Shown in pieces: positions 1 to 7,762 of a DNA stretch of 64,000 bases; the first letter of the stretch is position 1, and every line of letters begins with the position of its first letter. A program made the translations under genes and the position numbers. The DNA comes from Burkholderia sp. PAMC 26561 (lineage in GTDB: Bacteria > Pseudomonadota > Gammaproteobacteria > Burkholderiales > Burkholderiaceae), in NCBI RefSeq assembly GCF_001557535.2, contig NZ_CP014307.1, positions 1,054,001 through 1,118,000 of the forward strand, read 5' to 3'. Below the pieces are notes generated by a model that was given only the letters and a program-made list of their open reading frames with translations, was not told where the DNA came from and ran no database searches.

Positions 1-235
1 CACGGAGATCACCTTCGACGACAAATTTGCCCCGAACAACCACATCATGGGCACGGCCATCATGGGCGCGGACCCGAAGGATTCCGTGGTCGATACCGAA
101 TGCCGCACGCACGACCATCCGAATCTGTTCGTGGCCGGAAGCGCGGTGATGCCGACGGCGGCATCGGTGAACTGCACGCTGACGCTGTCCGCGTTGTCGC
201 TGCGTCTCGCCGACAAACTGAAGAAAGAACTTTGA
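1..235 (+). CDS. GMC-family FAD oxidoreductase, C-terminal end (partial)
   Basis: Only the last ~78 residues lie in the window; the reading frame is open from base 2. The segment carries the GMC C-terminal hallmarks: an Asn-His pair region (NNHIMGTAIMG) and the closing PTAASVNCTLTLSAL stretch, where the catalytic His/Asn and the FAD-contacting residues sit in this family. The stop codon shares one base with an ATG of the next frame (TGATG), and a three-haem cytochrome c follows. That pairing is typical of membrane-bound gluconate, 2-ketogluconate or alcohol dehydrogenases, in which the flavoprotein passes electrons to the cytochrome in the periplasm. The substrate cannot be told from this fragment. 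Confidence 0.85.
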   Translation, partial: TEITFDDKFAPNNHIMGTAIMGADPKDSVVDTECRTHDHPNLFVAGSAVMPTAASVNCTLTLSALSLRLADKLKKEL

Positions 236-258
236 TGGCGCGCCGACGGAGATCCACG

Positions 259-1641
259 ATGAAGAACCACGAACCCCGCGACGCCCGCACGATCACAAAA
301 CGTTTTGGCGGTGCGCTCGCCGTGCTTGCGCTCGCCGTAGCCGGCGCGATGAATTTTCACTCACTGATAGAACCCGCACAGGCGCAAACAGCCGCTGGCG
401 CTGCGAACGGTGCGGAGACGGCCACGACCGTCAAGGACAATCAGGCCGGCGCCGACCTGATCAAGCGCGGCGAATATCTCGCGCGCGCGGGCGATTGCAT
501 CGCGTGTCATACCGCCGACAAAGCCCGCCCCTTCGCCGGCGGCCTGCCCATCAACACGCCGTTCGGGACCATCTACACGCCGAATATCACGAGCGATCCG
601 GACACGGGGATTGGACGATGGACCGACGCCGATTTCGTGCGCGCGATGCACGAGGGTATCGGCAAGGGCGGCGAGCGGCTGTATCCGGCGTTCCCGTACG
701 CGGACTACACGAAAGTCACCTCCGGCGATGTGCTCGCCATCCGCGCCTATCTCAACACGCTCGCGCCGATCCACTACACGCCGCCGCGCAACGAGATGTC
801 GTTTCCTTTCAACCAGCGCTGGCTGATGGTGTTCTGGAACATGTTCAACTTCAAGGAAGGGCGTTTCGTGCCCGACCCGAAGCAAAGCGCCGAGTGGAAT
901 CGTGGGGCGTATCTGGTCGAAGGCCTGGCGCATTGCGAGGAATGCCATACGCCGCGCAACGTCACGCAAGGCCTGAAGTCCGGCGAACGTTTCAGCGGCG
1001 CCGAACTGTCGGGCTGGCACGCCTACAACATCACGCCTGACAAGAACGCGGGCGTCGGCAACTGGACGGACGATGAACTCGCGCAATATCTCGCCACCGG
1101 CGCCGTGCACGGCCGTGCGAACGCAGCCGGCCCGATGGCCGATGTGATTCAGAACAGCACGCAATACATGACGCCTGAGGACTTGCGTTCCATGGTCGCC
1201 TACTTGCGCACGGTTCCCGCGCAAAGTGGCGGCGATACCCATCCGCGCGCTTCCTTCGGCAAGCCGACCAGCCAGGACGTCATCGCAATGCGCGGCACGC
1301 AGGTGAGCGGCGTGAACGGCGCGCAGTTGTTTATCGCCAATTGCGCGACCTGCCATAGCTGGACCGGCGAGGGACGCGGCGGCAGTGCGGCGGGCGCATA
1401 TCCGTCGCTGATTCATAACAGCGTGGTCGGGGCATCGGCGGCGAACAACCTGACCATGGTGATGCTCCACGGCGTGAATCGCGAGACGAAAACAGCAAAT
1501 GTCTTCATGCCGGCCTTCGCCGATCAACTCAATGACGAGCAAATCGCCGCCATCAGCAACTACGTCACGAAGACTTTCGGCAATCCGCAATCGACCACAA
1601 CCGCTGCTGAAGTTGCCAAATTGCGCGCAACACCGCAGTAG
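259..1641 (+). CDS. Three-haem cytochrome c subunit of a membrane-bound dehydrogenase
   Basis: This 460-residue protein has an N-terminal signal sequence (hydrophobic stretch at about residues 16-32, likely cleavage after AQAQ near residue 43). It has three CxxCH haem motifs: CIACH at residue 80, CEECH at 226 and CATCH at 362. Three c-type haems in about 450 residues is the layout of the cytochrome subunit that takes electrons from GMC-type dehydrogenases and hands them to quinone at the outer face of the inner membrane. The start at 259 is chosen for the GGAG 7 bases upstream. An in-frame ATG at 235 overlaps the preceding stop and would suit translational coupling, so it cannot be excluded. 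It lies directly downstream of the GMC oxidoreductase, probably in one operon. Confidence 0.88.
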   Translation: MKNHEPRDARTITKRFGGALAVLALAVAGAMNFHSLIEPAQAQTAAGAANGAETATTVKDNQAGADLIKRGEYLARAGDCIACHTADKARPFAGGLPINTPFGTIYTPNITSDPDTGIGRWTDADFVRAMHEGIGKGGERLYPAFPYADYTKVTSGDVLAIRAYLNTLAPIHYTPPRNEMSFPFNQRWLMVFWNMFNFKEGRFVPDPKQSAEWNRGAYLVEGLAHCEECHTPRNVTQGLKSGERFSGAELSGWHAYNITPDKNAGVGNWTDDELAQYLATGAVHGRANAAGPMADVIQNSTQYMTPEDLRSMVAYLRTVPAQSGGDTHPRASFGKPTSQDVIAMRGTQVSGVNGAQLFIANCATCHSWTGEGRGGSAAGAYPSLIHNSVVGASAANNLTMVMLHGVNRETKTANVFMPAFADQLNDEQIAAISNYVTKTFGNPQSTTTAAEVAKLRATPQ

Positions 1642-1675
1642 AGGAACGGAAATTGCGTAGTAAATGCAAGTTTGT

Positions 1676-1712
1676 GCGGTGCGGCACGGCAAATTTTGCC
1701 TTGTCGCGCCGC
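1676..1712. other. Long near-perfect hairpin between cytochrome and phosphatase genes
   Basis: Two 18-base arms (starting GCGGTGCGG and ending GCGCCGC) pair with one mismatch and two G-T wobbles around a very small loop centred on AAATTTT. There is no T-run after it, so it is not a standard terminator. It lies 35 bases after the cytochrome stop and 93 bases before the next start, and may protect the mRNA 3' end or form a leader structure. Confidence 0.45.
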
Positions 1713-1804
1713 GAAGATTGCTTATCGGCGTCACCGGTTTCAAAATGTGAACTTGCTTTTTAGTTTGGGCGCGCTTGTGCGCCGTGTACGAAGAAGATTT
1801 GGCT

Positions 1805-2542
1805 ATGACTGCTGCTACATATCCCGTCGTTTGCTGGCATCCGGCGAACAAATCAGGCCGTGACCTCGTGGTTGGCGACGTGCATGGTTGCGTCGATGCG
1901 TTGCGTTATCTGCTCAACGAAATCGGCTTCGATAGCACGCATGACCGGCTGTTTTCCGTCGGCGATCTGGTCGATCGCGGCAGCGACTCGCTTGCGGCGC
2001 TCGATCTGATCGATCAACCCTGGTTTTATCCGGTGCTCGGTAACCACGAAGACGCCCTGTGCGCCGTCGCTGACGGGCGCATGAAGCGCCACGTCTGGTA
2101 TTCGATTGGCGGCGCGTGGGCATCGAATCTGTCCGATGAGCAGTTACAGCGCCTTGCTGCAAAGCTGGCAAGCGTGCCGCTCGTGCGCATAGTCGGGGAC
2201 GGCGCGTCGCGGTTCAACGTGCTGCACGCGGAGTTTTTCGGCAGCGACGCCGACCTCGAAGTGGCCTATTTCCCCGATGAAGTCCGCCAGCAACTGCTGT
2301 GGGGAAGGTCGCTCGCGCTCGGGACGGGAAAGCCTTCCATGCAGCGGGGTTTGTCGCCAACGTACTGCGGGCATACGCCGGTGAAGGCCATCAAGCAGAT
2401 CGGGGCGCAGATCTTTATCGATACCGGTGCATACACGGACGATGGCCGTCTGACCATTGTCGAGGCTGGAACGGATCAACGCTGGTCAGTCAAGCAGGGC
2501 TGGGCGAAAGGCGCCGGTTCGCTTGCCGAGGGGTTCCGATAG
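1805..2542 (+). CDS. PrpA/PphA-type metallophosphoesterase
   Basis: This 245-residue protein has the phosphoesterase signature blocks in order: GDVHGC (about residue 22), GDLVDRG (about residue 51) and GNHE (about residue 78). These residues bind the di-metal centre in Ser/Thr protein phosphatases of the PphA/PrpA group and in the related symmetrical Ap4A hydrolases. A late GHTP motif supplies the last histidine. Length fits PphA-like enzymes (about 220-250). The start at 1805 has a GAAGAAGA stretch upstream; an in-frame ATG at 1775 has no such site. Whether it acts on phosphoproteins or dinucleotides cannot be decided from sequence. It appears to be a single-gene unit. Confidence 0.85.
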   Translation: MTAATYPVVCWHPANKSGRDLVVGDVHGCVDALRYLLNEIGFDSTHDRLFSVGDLVDRGSDSLAALDLIDQPWFYPVLGNHEDALCAVADGRMKRHVWYSIGGAWASNLSDEQLQRLAAKLASVPLVRIVGDGASRFNVLHAEFFGSDADLEVAYFPDEVRQQLLWGRSLALGTGKPSMQRGLSPTYCGHTPVKAIKQIGAQIFIDTGAYTDDGRLTIVEAGTDQRWSVKQGWAKGAGSLAEGFR

Positions 2543-2622
2543 TCCGGGAGAACGTCCGCGGCATTCCTTTTGCTTAGATCTCGTAAACCGCCCGACGGGC
2601 GACCCTTGCGAGACTAGCAACA

Positions 2623-3945
2623 ATGCCGACCTCATCAGTCACCGACTCCGTTATCGATTCATCCCCTGATATCAAAGGCTGCCCGGAAGACTTGCCGCCG
2701 GGTCTGCGCTATGTGGACGACGCCCGCGCGGGCTACACGCGCGAGTGGAAAAACGGCGCGTTCGTCTACTTCAATACGCAGGGCAAGCAACTCTCCGACG
2801 ATGCCGACATCAAGCGCATCAATGCCCTGGCCATTCCGCCTGCGTACACGAATGTGTGGATCTGCCCGGACTCGCGCGGACATCTGCAAGCCACCGGACG
2901 CGATGCGCGAGGCCGCAAGCAGTACAGATATCACCCGCAATGGCGTGAAACCCGCGACGCCACCAAGTACGAACGCATGCTCGCCTTCAGTGCAGTCCTG
3001 CCGAAACTGCGCGCCCGCGTGACCCGCGATCTCGATCTGCCAGGCATGCCGCGCGACAAGGTTTTAGCGACCGTCGTCAGGCTGCTCGACACCACGCTCG
3101 TGCGAGTCGGCAGCGAGGAATATGCGCGCGAAAACAAGTCCTATGGCCTGACCACGCTGCGCAAAAAGCATCTCAGCGTGAAATCCGGCACGCTGCGCTT
3201 CCAGTTTCGCGGCAAGAGCGGGATTGAACACGATGTATCGGTGAGTGATCCGCGGATTGCGAAAATCGTGAAGCGATGCATGGACTTGCCGGGACACGAA
3301 CTCTTCCAGTATCTCGATGCCGATGGCCAGCGCCACGCCATCAGTTCTTCGGACATCAACGACTATCTCCACGAAATCACCGGCGCAGATTTCACTGCGA
3401 AGGATTATCGGACGTGGGCGGGCAGCGTGTTTGCGCTCGCGGCGCTGCGCAAGCTCGCGTGGGAAACCGTCACCGAAGCGCGCAAGCACGTGGTGGGGAC
3501 GATCAAGGAAGTATCGAAGATGTTGCGCAATACGCCAGCCGTCTGCCGCAAATGTTATGTGCATCCGGCGGTGATCGAAGCATTCGAAGCAGGCCAGCTC
3601 GCCGATGAACTGCCGGCGTCGCGCCGGTCGGGGCTCAAATCCGACGAGGCCACGCTCGCGATATTTCTCGAGCAGGACGCGAAGCGCCGCGCGCGCGAAG
3701 CGGCTCGTGCGAGGAAAGGCAAGGCGAATACGGCGGACCCCAGCCTGGCCCGGCTGCTGACCAAGTCCAGCCAGAAAGCTGCGGCGTTGAAAAATTCGGG
3801 GAAGGACGTGAAGACGGAAGCGCTGGCCGCGGTAAAAGCGGCGTCGGTCAAGCCAGCATCGCCAAAAGTGAAATCCAAAGCGGCGCGGCCGGCGACGAAA
3901 AAGATCGGACGCGTCCGATCGCCGACGGCGGTCGCCATCGGCTGA
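2623..3945 (+). CDS. DNA topoisomerase IB (poxvirus type)
   Basis: This 440-residue enzyme is expected to relax supercoils by nicking one strand through a 3'-phosphotyrosine. The N-terminal domain (PPGLRYVDD, WKNGAFVYFN, then PPAYTNVWICP at about residues 62-72) is that of bacterial topoisomerase IB. The catalytic domain follows, with TLVRVGSEEYARENKSYGLTTL and the active-site tyrosine in VCRKCYVHP (Tyr312). The last ~80 residues are rich in Lys, Ala, Ser and Pro and are probably a disordered DNA-binding tail, common in this family. It ends 12 bases from the convergent RES toxin gene with no obvious terminator between. Confidence 0.92.
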   Translation: MPTSSVTDSVIDSSPDIKGCPEDLPPGLRYVDDARAGYTREWKNGAFVYFNTQGKQLSDDADIKRINALAIPPAYTNVWICPDSRGHLQATGRDARGRKQYRYHPQWRETRDATKYERMLAFSAVLPKLRARVTRDLDLPGMPRDKVLATVVRLLDTTLVRVGSEEYARENKSYGLTTLRKKHLSVKSGTLRFQFRGKSGIEHDVSVSDPRIAKIVKRCMDLPGHELFQYLDADGQRHAISSSDINDYLHEITGADFTAKDYRTWAGSVFALAALRKLAWETVTEARKHVVGTIKEVSKMLRNTPAVCRKCYVHPAVIEAFEAGQLADELPASRRSGLKSDEATLAIFLEQDAKRRAREAARARKGKANTADPSLARLLTKSSQKAAALKNSGKDVKTEALAAVKAASVKPASPKVKSKAARPATKKIGRVRSPTAVAIG

Positions 3946-3957
3946 TCAGCGCAAGGT

Positions 3958-4695
3958 TCAACCGACCTTGCTCATCTCGTAGACACTGGTCACGGTCTCG
4001 CCGTCCCATTCGTATTCCAGATACGCAGCGTGGTGGCAATCGTGCAGCAAGGTCGTCCGGAATGCGGCGAGGCATTCGCCACCCTCATCCCGCACCGACG
4101 GATACGCAATACCGCGCACGCCGGCTTTGCGCGCCGCGCGTCCGAGCGCCTGCCCCGCCGCATAGTCCGATGGCGAAAGGATCTCCGGATCGAGCGAATT
4201 TTGCGTCAGGCGTCCGGCGCAGAGATCGAGCACTTCCCCATGAGCCGATACCGTGTAGAGCCGCATCTGCTGTCGCAGCGGCGCCTGCCGGGTATGCGCG
4301 AGAAAGAGCGCGGAGTGGTATCGCGTTTCTTCGATGGCAGTGCGCCTTTCACGCGCGCAGTAAAACACGCCGTAGGTGCCGTCGGAGAAGCGGCTGCCGT
4401 TCGGATTCAGATGGGTGAACGCGGCCATGATCGGGCCGTAACCCGCGCCGAAGCGGCGTTCGTCCGACGGGACCAGGTCCAGATCGCCCAGCTCGGTTCG
4501 CAGACGGTCATTGGTCATGGCTTCGAGCGCGTAAAGAGCATCGAAATCCTGCGGCGACGCTACGCGATCAAACAGATTGACGGCCGGAAAACGCGTCGGT
4601 ATCACGCGATACGCCGGTGTCCAGTCAAATTCAGCATGCGGCCAGCGAGCACGCCAGTCGTTTTCCGCCTCTGGCACATTGGATAGATCGCTCAC
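3958..4695 (-). CDS. RES-domain toxin
   Basis: This 245-residue protein carries the RES domain, named for conserved Arg, Glu and Ser residues: R and Y near the start (AYRVIPTRFP), the central TYGVFYCARERRTAIEETRYH block, and the late GIAYPSVRDEGGECLAAF block. Characterised RES toxins degrade NAD+ and stop growth. The GTG start overlaps the stop of the upstream antitoxin in a GTGA arrangement, so toxin output should be coupled to antitoxin translation. The frame is open further upstream, but that stretch overlaps the antitoxin gene and shows no RES homology. The pair is chromosomal and the toxin looks full length. Confidence 0.88.
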   Translation of the reverse strand: MSDLSNVPEAENDWRARWPHAEFDWTPAYRVIPTRFPAVNLFDRVASPQDFDALYALEAMTNDRLRTELGDLDLVPSDERRFGAGYGPIMAAFTHLNPNGSRFSDGTYGVFYCARERRTAIEETRYHSALFLAHTRQAPLRQQMRLYTVSAHGEVLDLCAGRLTQNSLDPEILSPSDYAAGQALGRAARKAGVRGIAYPSVRDEGGECLAAFRTTLLHDCHHAAYLEYEWDGETVTSVYEMSKVG

Positions 4696-5114
4696 GCCCA
4701 GCCGCCTCGCATTGCGTCCAGATATTGCCGCACCGCCACCAGGTCGCTCACATTGCCCGCCAGCATGCGGTCGAGCGCGCGCCGTCCGCCGAAGGGCGGC
4801 GCGGTATTCGCGCGCTTGATCCAGCCATCGGACGCTTCGGGTTGGGGCAACAGGATTTGCAGCGCTTTGTAGATGCCGAGAATCAGCGAGAGCCGCTCGA
4901 GCGTGTCGCGGCCAAGCCGCGCGGTTTCCGGCGCACCTTTCCATTTGAAGAACGTTGAACGGCCGGGAGAGCCGAGCAAAACAATTTGCTCGTCGGCGGA
5001 AAGGGTCCAGTCACTCGCGATATTGAAAAACGCGCGCAGACCGGCCGCGGACATATCGGCAATGGACGGTTGGGGCGCCGGTACGGGGCGCGGGGCGCGT
5101 TGAGCGCGGGGCAT
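4692..5114 (-). CDS. Xre/MbcA/ParS-type antitoxin of the RES pair
   Basis: This 140-residue partner protein precedes the RES toxin and overlaps its start by four bases. A helical N-terminal part (about residues 20-75) fits the Xre-like HTH and a C-terminal part fits the DUF2384 toxin-binding domain. That domain includes LERLSLILGIYKALQILLP and the AFGG-like PPFGGRRALDRMLAGNVSDLVAVRQYLDAMRGGW motif. Antitoxins of this class neutralise the RES active site with their C-terminus and repress their own promoter. A matching palindrome lies 36 bases upstream of the start. Confidence 0.87.
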   Translation of the reverse strand: MPRAQRAPRPVPAPQPSIADMSAAGLRAFFNIASDWTLSADEQIVLLGSPGRSTFFKWKGAPETARLGRDTLERLSLILGIYKALQILLPQPEASDGWIKRANTAPPFGGRRALDRMLAGNVSDLVAVRQYLDAMRGGWA

Positions 5115-5144
5115 GGGGTGAGTCTCTTTTTGAACTAAAATTCT

Positions 5145-5172
5145 ATATTAGTCCATTTATGGACTTAATCAA
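5145..5172 (-). promoter_or_regulatory. Promoter and operator of the RES/Xre toxin-antitoxin pair
   Basis: On the minus strand a TTGATT (-35 like, 5167-5172) and a TAATAT (-10 like, 5145-5150) are separated by 16 bases. Nearly all of that spacer is a palindrome, AGTCCAT-TT-ATGGACT (5150-5165, plus strand), with perfect 7-base arms. A repressor bound there would block RNA polymerase directly, the expected autoregulation by the antitoxin. Boxes are read by eye. Confidence 0.6.
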
Positions 5173-5207
5173 GTTCTTTCGAGAATCTGCCTGCACCCAC
5201 CCGTCAG

Positions 5208-5474
5208 TCAGATGCTTCCGTCGGAATCCGTCGGTCCGTAGCGCCGCCCGGTTATGTGCGCGCGAAGCACTTCCGCAATTTCCGATGTCGTGAATTCCGC
5301 CGGCACTACGCTCAACTGGCTGCACGGATCGCTCTTGCGCGCCCATTCAACCATCCTGTACGCCTTGCCCCAGGGCCGCTCGACGGCTTCGGACAGGCGG
5401 CACTGATGCAACGGCAATGCGTGCTCGGTTTTCATCGTCGATTTGATGTTCTGAAACGATGCGCTGGCGGCCAT
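5208..5474 (-). CDS. Small conserved-looking hypothetical protein
   Basis: This 88-residue protein starts at an ATG with a good ribosome site (GAGGA, 7 bases upstream); longer in-frame starts lack one. Codon use matches neighbouring real genes (third positions mostly G or C). It has no signal peptide or membrane segment. The centre, CRLSEAVERPWGKAYRMVEWARKSDPCS, has two cysteines and is the most distinctive part. No function is recognised. It runs away from the LexA-box gene at 5705 and toward the toxin-antitoxin pair. Confidence 0.6.
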   Translation of the reverse strand: MAASASFQNIKSTMKTEHALPLHQCRLSEAVERPWGKAYRMVEWARKSDPCSQLSVVPAEFTTSEIAEVLRAHITGRRYGPTDSDGSI

Positions 5475-5663
5475 GGCGTGTCCTCGCGTGAAAGCCCCGG
5501 TGAAAAAGGCGCCAGAGACTGGCGGTAATGAAAGCTCGCGTTTTGAAATGTGCCCTCCGACAATTAAGCGCAGCTTAAATGCGACGGGTTTACACGCGTA
5601 CTTCCCTTCCCACGCGAACGCCGCACGCAAGTCTCACCAAGACTTTTCTCCCGCGCGGCATTA

Positions 5664-5679
5664 CTGTATATTCATACAG
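5664..5679. promoter_or_regulatory. LexA (SOS) box
   Basis: CTGTATATTCATACAG matches the CTGT-N8-ACAG LexA consensus with the usual AT-rich centre; the bases TA in front extend the match to the enterobacterial form. It lies 25 bases before the ATG at 5705, so it is expected to repress that gene until DNA damage. The other flanking gene starts 190 bases away on the opposite strand. Confidence 0.7.
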
Positions 5680-5704
5680 GTTGATGCTCTTGCATAGACA
5701 CGAA

Positions 5705-5935
5705 ATGAACCGTCCTGATACTCATTCTTCTGCTGAGGCCGCCGCGCTCGCGCGCTATGTGCAGGCAACGCGCGCGGTATCGGCAGCGTTCGACGCCACC
5801 CGCGCCGAACCGGAACCCGGCGCTGGCGGCGGCACGGTCGCTCTGGCGCTGCAGAGGCTTGACAACGCCTTGCTTGAGCTCGACACATCGCAGCGCTCGC
5901 TCGACGCTATACTTTCGCGCGCTGGTGGACACTGA
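5705..5935 (+). CDS. Small hypothetical protein behind a LexA box
   Basis: This 76-residue protein is predicted to be soluble and mostly helical, with an Ala-rich N-terminal half and a heptad-like C-terminal part (LALQRLDNALLELDTSQRSLDAIL) that could form a coiled coil. It has no cysteines and no signal peptide. The start at 5705 is chosen for position; another in-frame ATG lies at 5684. No strong ribosome site is visible. The LexA box just upstream suggests SOS induction. It lies 19 bases before a secreted small protein gene. Function is unknown. Confidence 0.55.
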   Translation: MNRPDTHSSAEAAALARYVQATRAVSAAFDATRAEPEPGAGGGTVALALQRLDNALLELDTSQRSLDAILSRAGGH

Positions 5936-5954
5936 ACAATCTGGAGCGTTTGCT

Positions 5955-6329
5955 GTGAGACCTGTTTTATCCGCACTTTCCTCGAACGTCGCGCTTGCTT
6001 TGCTGGCTGGTTCCATGAGTTTCGGCTCTGCCGCGGCCGTGGCTGCCGAACGTTATGTCGAAGTCTGGAATCCGCCCGAGTCGCAGTTGCATACGCCGAA
6101 CACCAGGACGCGCAGCGTCGTGTCGGCGCAAGCAAAGAAAAAGCGCAAGGGCGGACCGGCCGTCAAGCAAGTCGCCGACAGAACCACGACCCCGCCGCCG
6201 GCATTGACGGTTGCGCCTTCGGCATCTCCCTCAAGTACGGGGCGCGCGAAGACCGCGCCGAAAGGGATCGACTCGTTGCCCAAGCTGCCGCCGCTGATCG
6301 GCCCGGACGGGCGCGTGCTTCGCGTGTAA
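5955..6329 (+). CDS. Secreted proline- and lysine-rich small protein, function unknown
   Basis: This 124-residue protein starts with GTG behind a GGAG at 8 bases. A signal peptide is clear (about residues 10-30, ending SAAAVAAE). The mature part has an aromatic start (RYVEVWNPPES), a basic run (AKKKRKGG) and a Pro/Thr/Ser-rich linker, and ends in PPLIGPDGRVLRV. Such a composition suggests a periplasmic or envelope-associated protein that is largely disordered. It may share a transcript with the preceding gene (19-base gap), which would place it under the same LexA box. No family recognised. Confidence 0.6.
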   Translation: MRPVLSALSSNVALALLAGSMSFGSAAAVAAERYVEVWNPPESQLHTPNTRTRSVVSAQAKKKRKGGPAVKQVADRTTTPPPALTVAPSASPSSTGRAKTAPKGIDSLPKLPPLIGPDGRVLRV

Positions 6330-6348
6330 TTTCGGCCACCCAGTACAG

Positions 6349-7137
6349 TTAGAACGCCGAACGCACCACGCCGCCGTCCACGCGCAACGCCGCGCCGTTC
6401 GTGGCCGATGACGCTTCCGAACACACATACACCACCATGTTCGCGACTTCTTCGGTGGTCGCGAACCGCTTGATCAGCGAACTCGGCCGTTCAGTTTCGA
6501 AGAAGCCTTTCTCGAACTCGGCGAATGTCTTGTCGCCCATGCCTTTGGCGGCCATTTCATCAAGTCCGTCCGAGTGCGTCGGACCCGGCAAAACTGCATT
6601 CACGGTGACGCCCGTGCCCGCACAATCCTCAGCAAGTCCACGCGACAAACCCAGTTGCGCCGTCTTCGTCACGCCGTAGTGGATCATCTCCACGGGGATC
6701 TGAATCCCGCTTTCGCTGCTGATGAACACCACGCGGCCCCAGTTCTTCTCTTTCATCTTCGGCAAATACGCGCGTGAAAGACGCACGCCAGACATGACGT
6801 TGGTATCGAAGAAACGTTGCCAGTCTTCGTCCGGAATGTCGGCGAACGGCTTGGGATCGAAGATCCCGAGGTTGTTCACGAGTACATCCACGACCGGATA
6901 CTGTGCGACGACCGCCTTGACCTGGGCAGCATCGGAGAGATCGCCGGCGAAACCTTCGACATTCGCATCGGGTACGGCAGCCTTGAGCTTCGCGATGGCT
7001 TCATCCACCGACGCTTGTTTGCGTCCGTTTACGATCACATGCGCGCCTTCACGCGCAAGGCCGGTGGCAATTGCGAGGCCAATGCCTTTCGTCGATCCCG
7101 ATACGAGTGCGAGCTTGCCTTCGAGATGGAGGTCCAT
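6349..7137 (-). CDS. SDR-family oxidoreductase
   Basis: This 262-residue classical short-chain dehydrogenase has the Rossmann motif SGSTKGIGLAIA near residue 13, the NNLG motif near 88, the catalytic Ser in FISSESG and the YGVTK (YxxxK) pair. It closes with GAALRVDGGVVRSAF, the usual substrate-loop and C-terminal block. It should act in the cytoplasm with NAD(P)H; the substrate is unknown. The length is standard. It converges on the secreted small protein gene with a 19-base gap. Confidence 0.88.
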   Translation of the reverse strand: MDLHLEGKLALVSGSTKGIGLAIATGLAREGAHVIVNGRKQASVDEAIAKLKAAVPDANVEGFAGDLSDAAQVKAVVAQYPVVDVLVNNLGIFDPKPFADIPDEDWQRFFDTNVMSGVRLSRAYLPKMKEKNWGRVVFISSESGIQIPVEMIHYGVTKTAQLGLSRGLAEDCAGTGVTVNAVLPGPTHSDGLDEMAAKGMGDKTFAEFEKGFFETERPSSLIKRFATTEEVANMVVYVCSEASSATNGAALRVDGGVVRSAF

Positions 7138-7173
7138 GAAGTCGATACTCCTTGAAATGGGTTGGCAATGTAA

Positions 7174-7213
7174 ATCGCCCGCCGGCAGGAACGTTCCCCT
7201 GACGGCGGGCGAT
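7174..7213. other. Perfect 11-bp hairpin with a palindrome in the loop
   Basis: ATCGCCCGCCG (7174-7184) and CGGCGGGCGAT (7203-7213) pair perfectly across 18 bases, and the loop contains the palindrome GGAACGTTCC (7188-7197). It lies between the DUF3309 gene and the SDR gene, both on the minus strand. It may end the upstream transcript, though only a weak T-rich run (TTTACATT) follows on that strand. Confidence 0.45.
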
Positions 7214-7303
7214 GACGCTATGGCCCGAACTGCAACTGCCTGCTTGCACCGCTGCGTTTGGCCGGATGCGGTAGGCGCGGCTTGTTAAGCCGCGGCCATC
7301 GAG

Positions 7304-7462
7304 TTATAGCCGGCCCATGAGCAGCAGCACGATCACAATGATCAGCACCACGCCCAAAATCCCGCTTGGGCCATAGCCCCAGCTACGGCTGTGCGGCCAC
7401 GACGGAAATGCGCCGAGCAGCAACAGGATCAAAACCACCAGCAAGATTGTTCCGATAGTCAT
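7304..7462 (-). CDS. DUF3309-family small membrane protein
   Basis: This 52-residue protein has two hydrophobic segments (about residues 3-18 and 35-49) around the conserved PSWPHSRSWGYGPSG loop, which is the DUF3309 signature. An AAGGAG lies 8 bases before the ATG. Members are small, stand-alone inner-membrane proteins found in many proteobacteria, and their role is unknown. The pattern of two helices with a Trp/Gly loop is shared with stress-related small membrane proteins, but no function is inferred. Confidence 0.85.
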   Translation of the reverse strand: MTIGTILLVVLILLLLGAFPSWPHSRSWGYGPSGILGVVLIIVIVLLLMGRL

Positions 7463-7762
7463 TCCACTTCTCCTTAATTATTGGCGTCTGCTGAAGAGTG
7501 AATGGCGATGCCGCATGCGGGGCGGCGTGGGTAGCGGCGGTGGTGAAGCATGTTGTGTCCCGCATCACCGATACCCTCGCGATTGCCCGTTGCTTTTAGC
7601 AAGCGTTGTGCCATCGGCGCAAAGGCTTGTTGGGTATGGGGCGGAATCAAAACTCGATAGCGGCGCGGACAAAAGTCGGTCAGCGGTCGGGAAAATTTGC
7701 AAGCGCGTCGGCGGTTTAAGGAAGCGCCGACGCGTGGGAGAAAAATAGCGGTGAGAGAACGC
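7463..7762. other. Gene-free stretch with a candidate terminator
   Basis: No gene is supported in these 300 bases. A 10-bp perfect stem, CGCGTCGGCG (7704-7713) with CGCCGACGCG (7725-7734), lies 29 bases after the stop of the phosphate transporter and is its likely terminator, although the following T-run is short. The rest should hold the promoter of the DUF3309 gene; no clear boxes were recognised. Confidence 0.45.

Noticed and set aside
361..1851. A 496-codon open frame antisense to the cytochrome c gene
   Set aside because: High GC removes stop codons on the opposite strand; composition is rich in Arg and His and no domain is seen.
4696..4944. In-frame upstream extension of the RES toxin to 328 codons
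   Set aside because: It overlaps the antitoxin gene and lacks RES homology, while the GTG overlapping the antitoxin stop gives a normal-length toxin.
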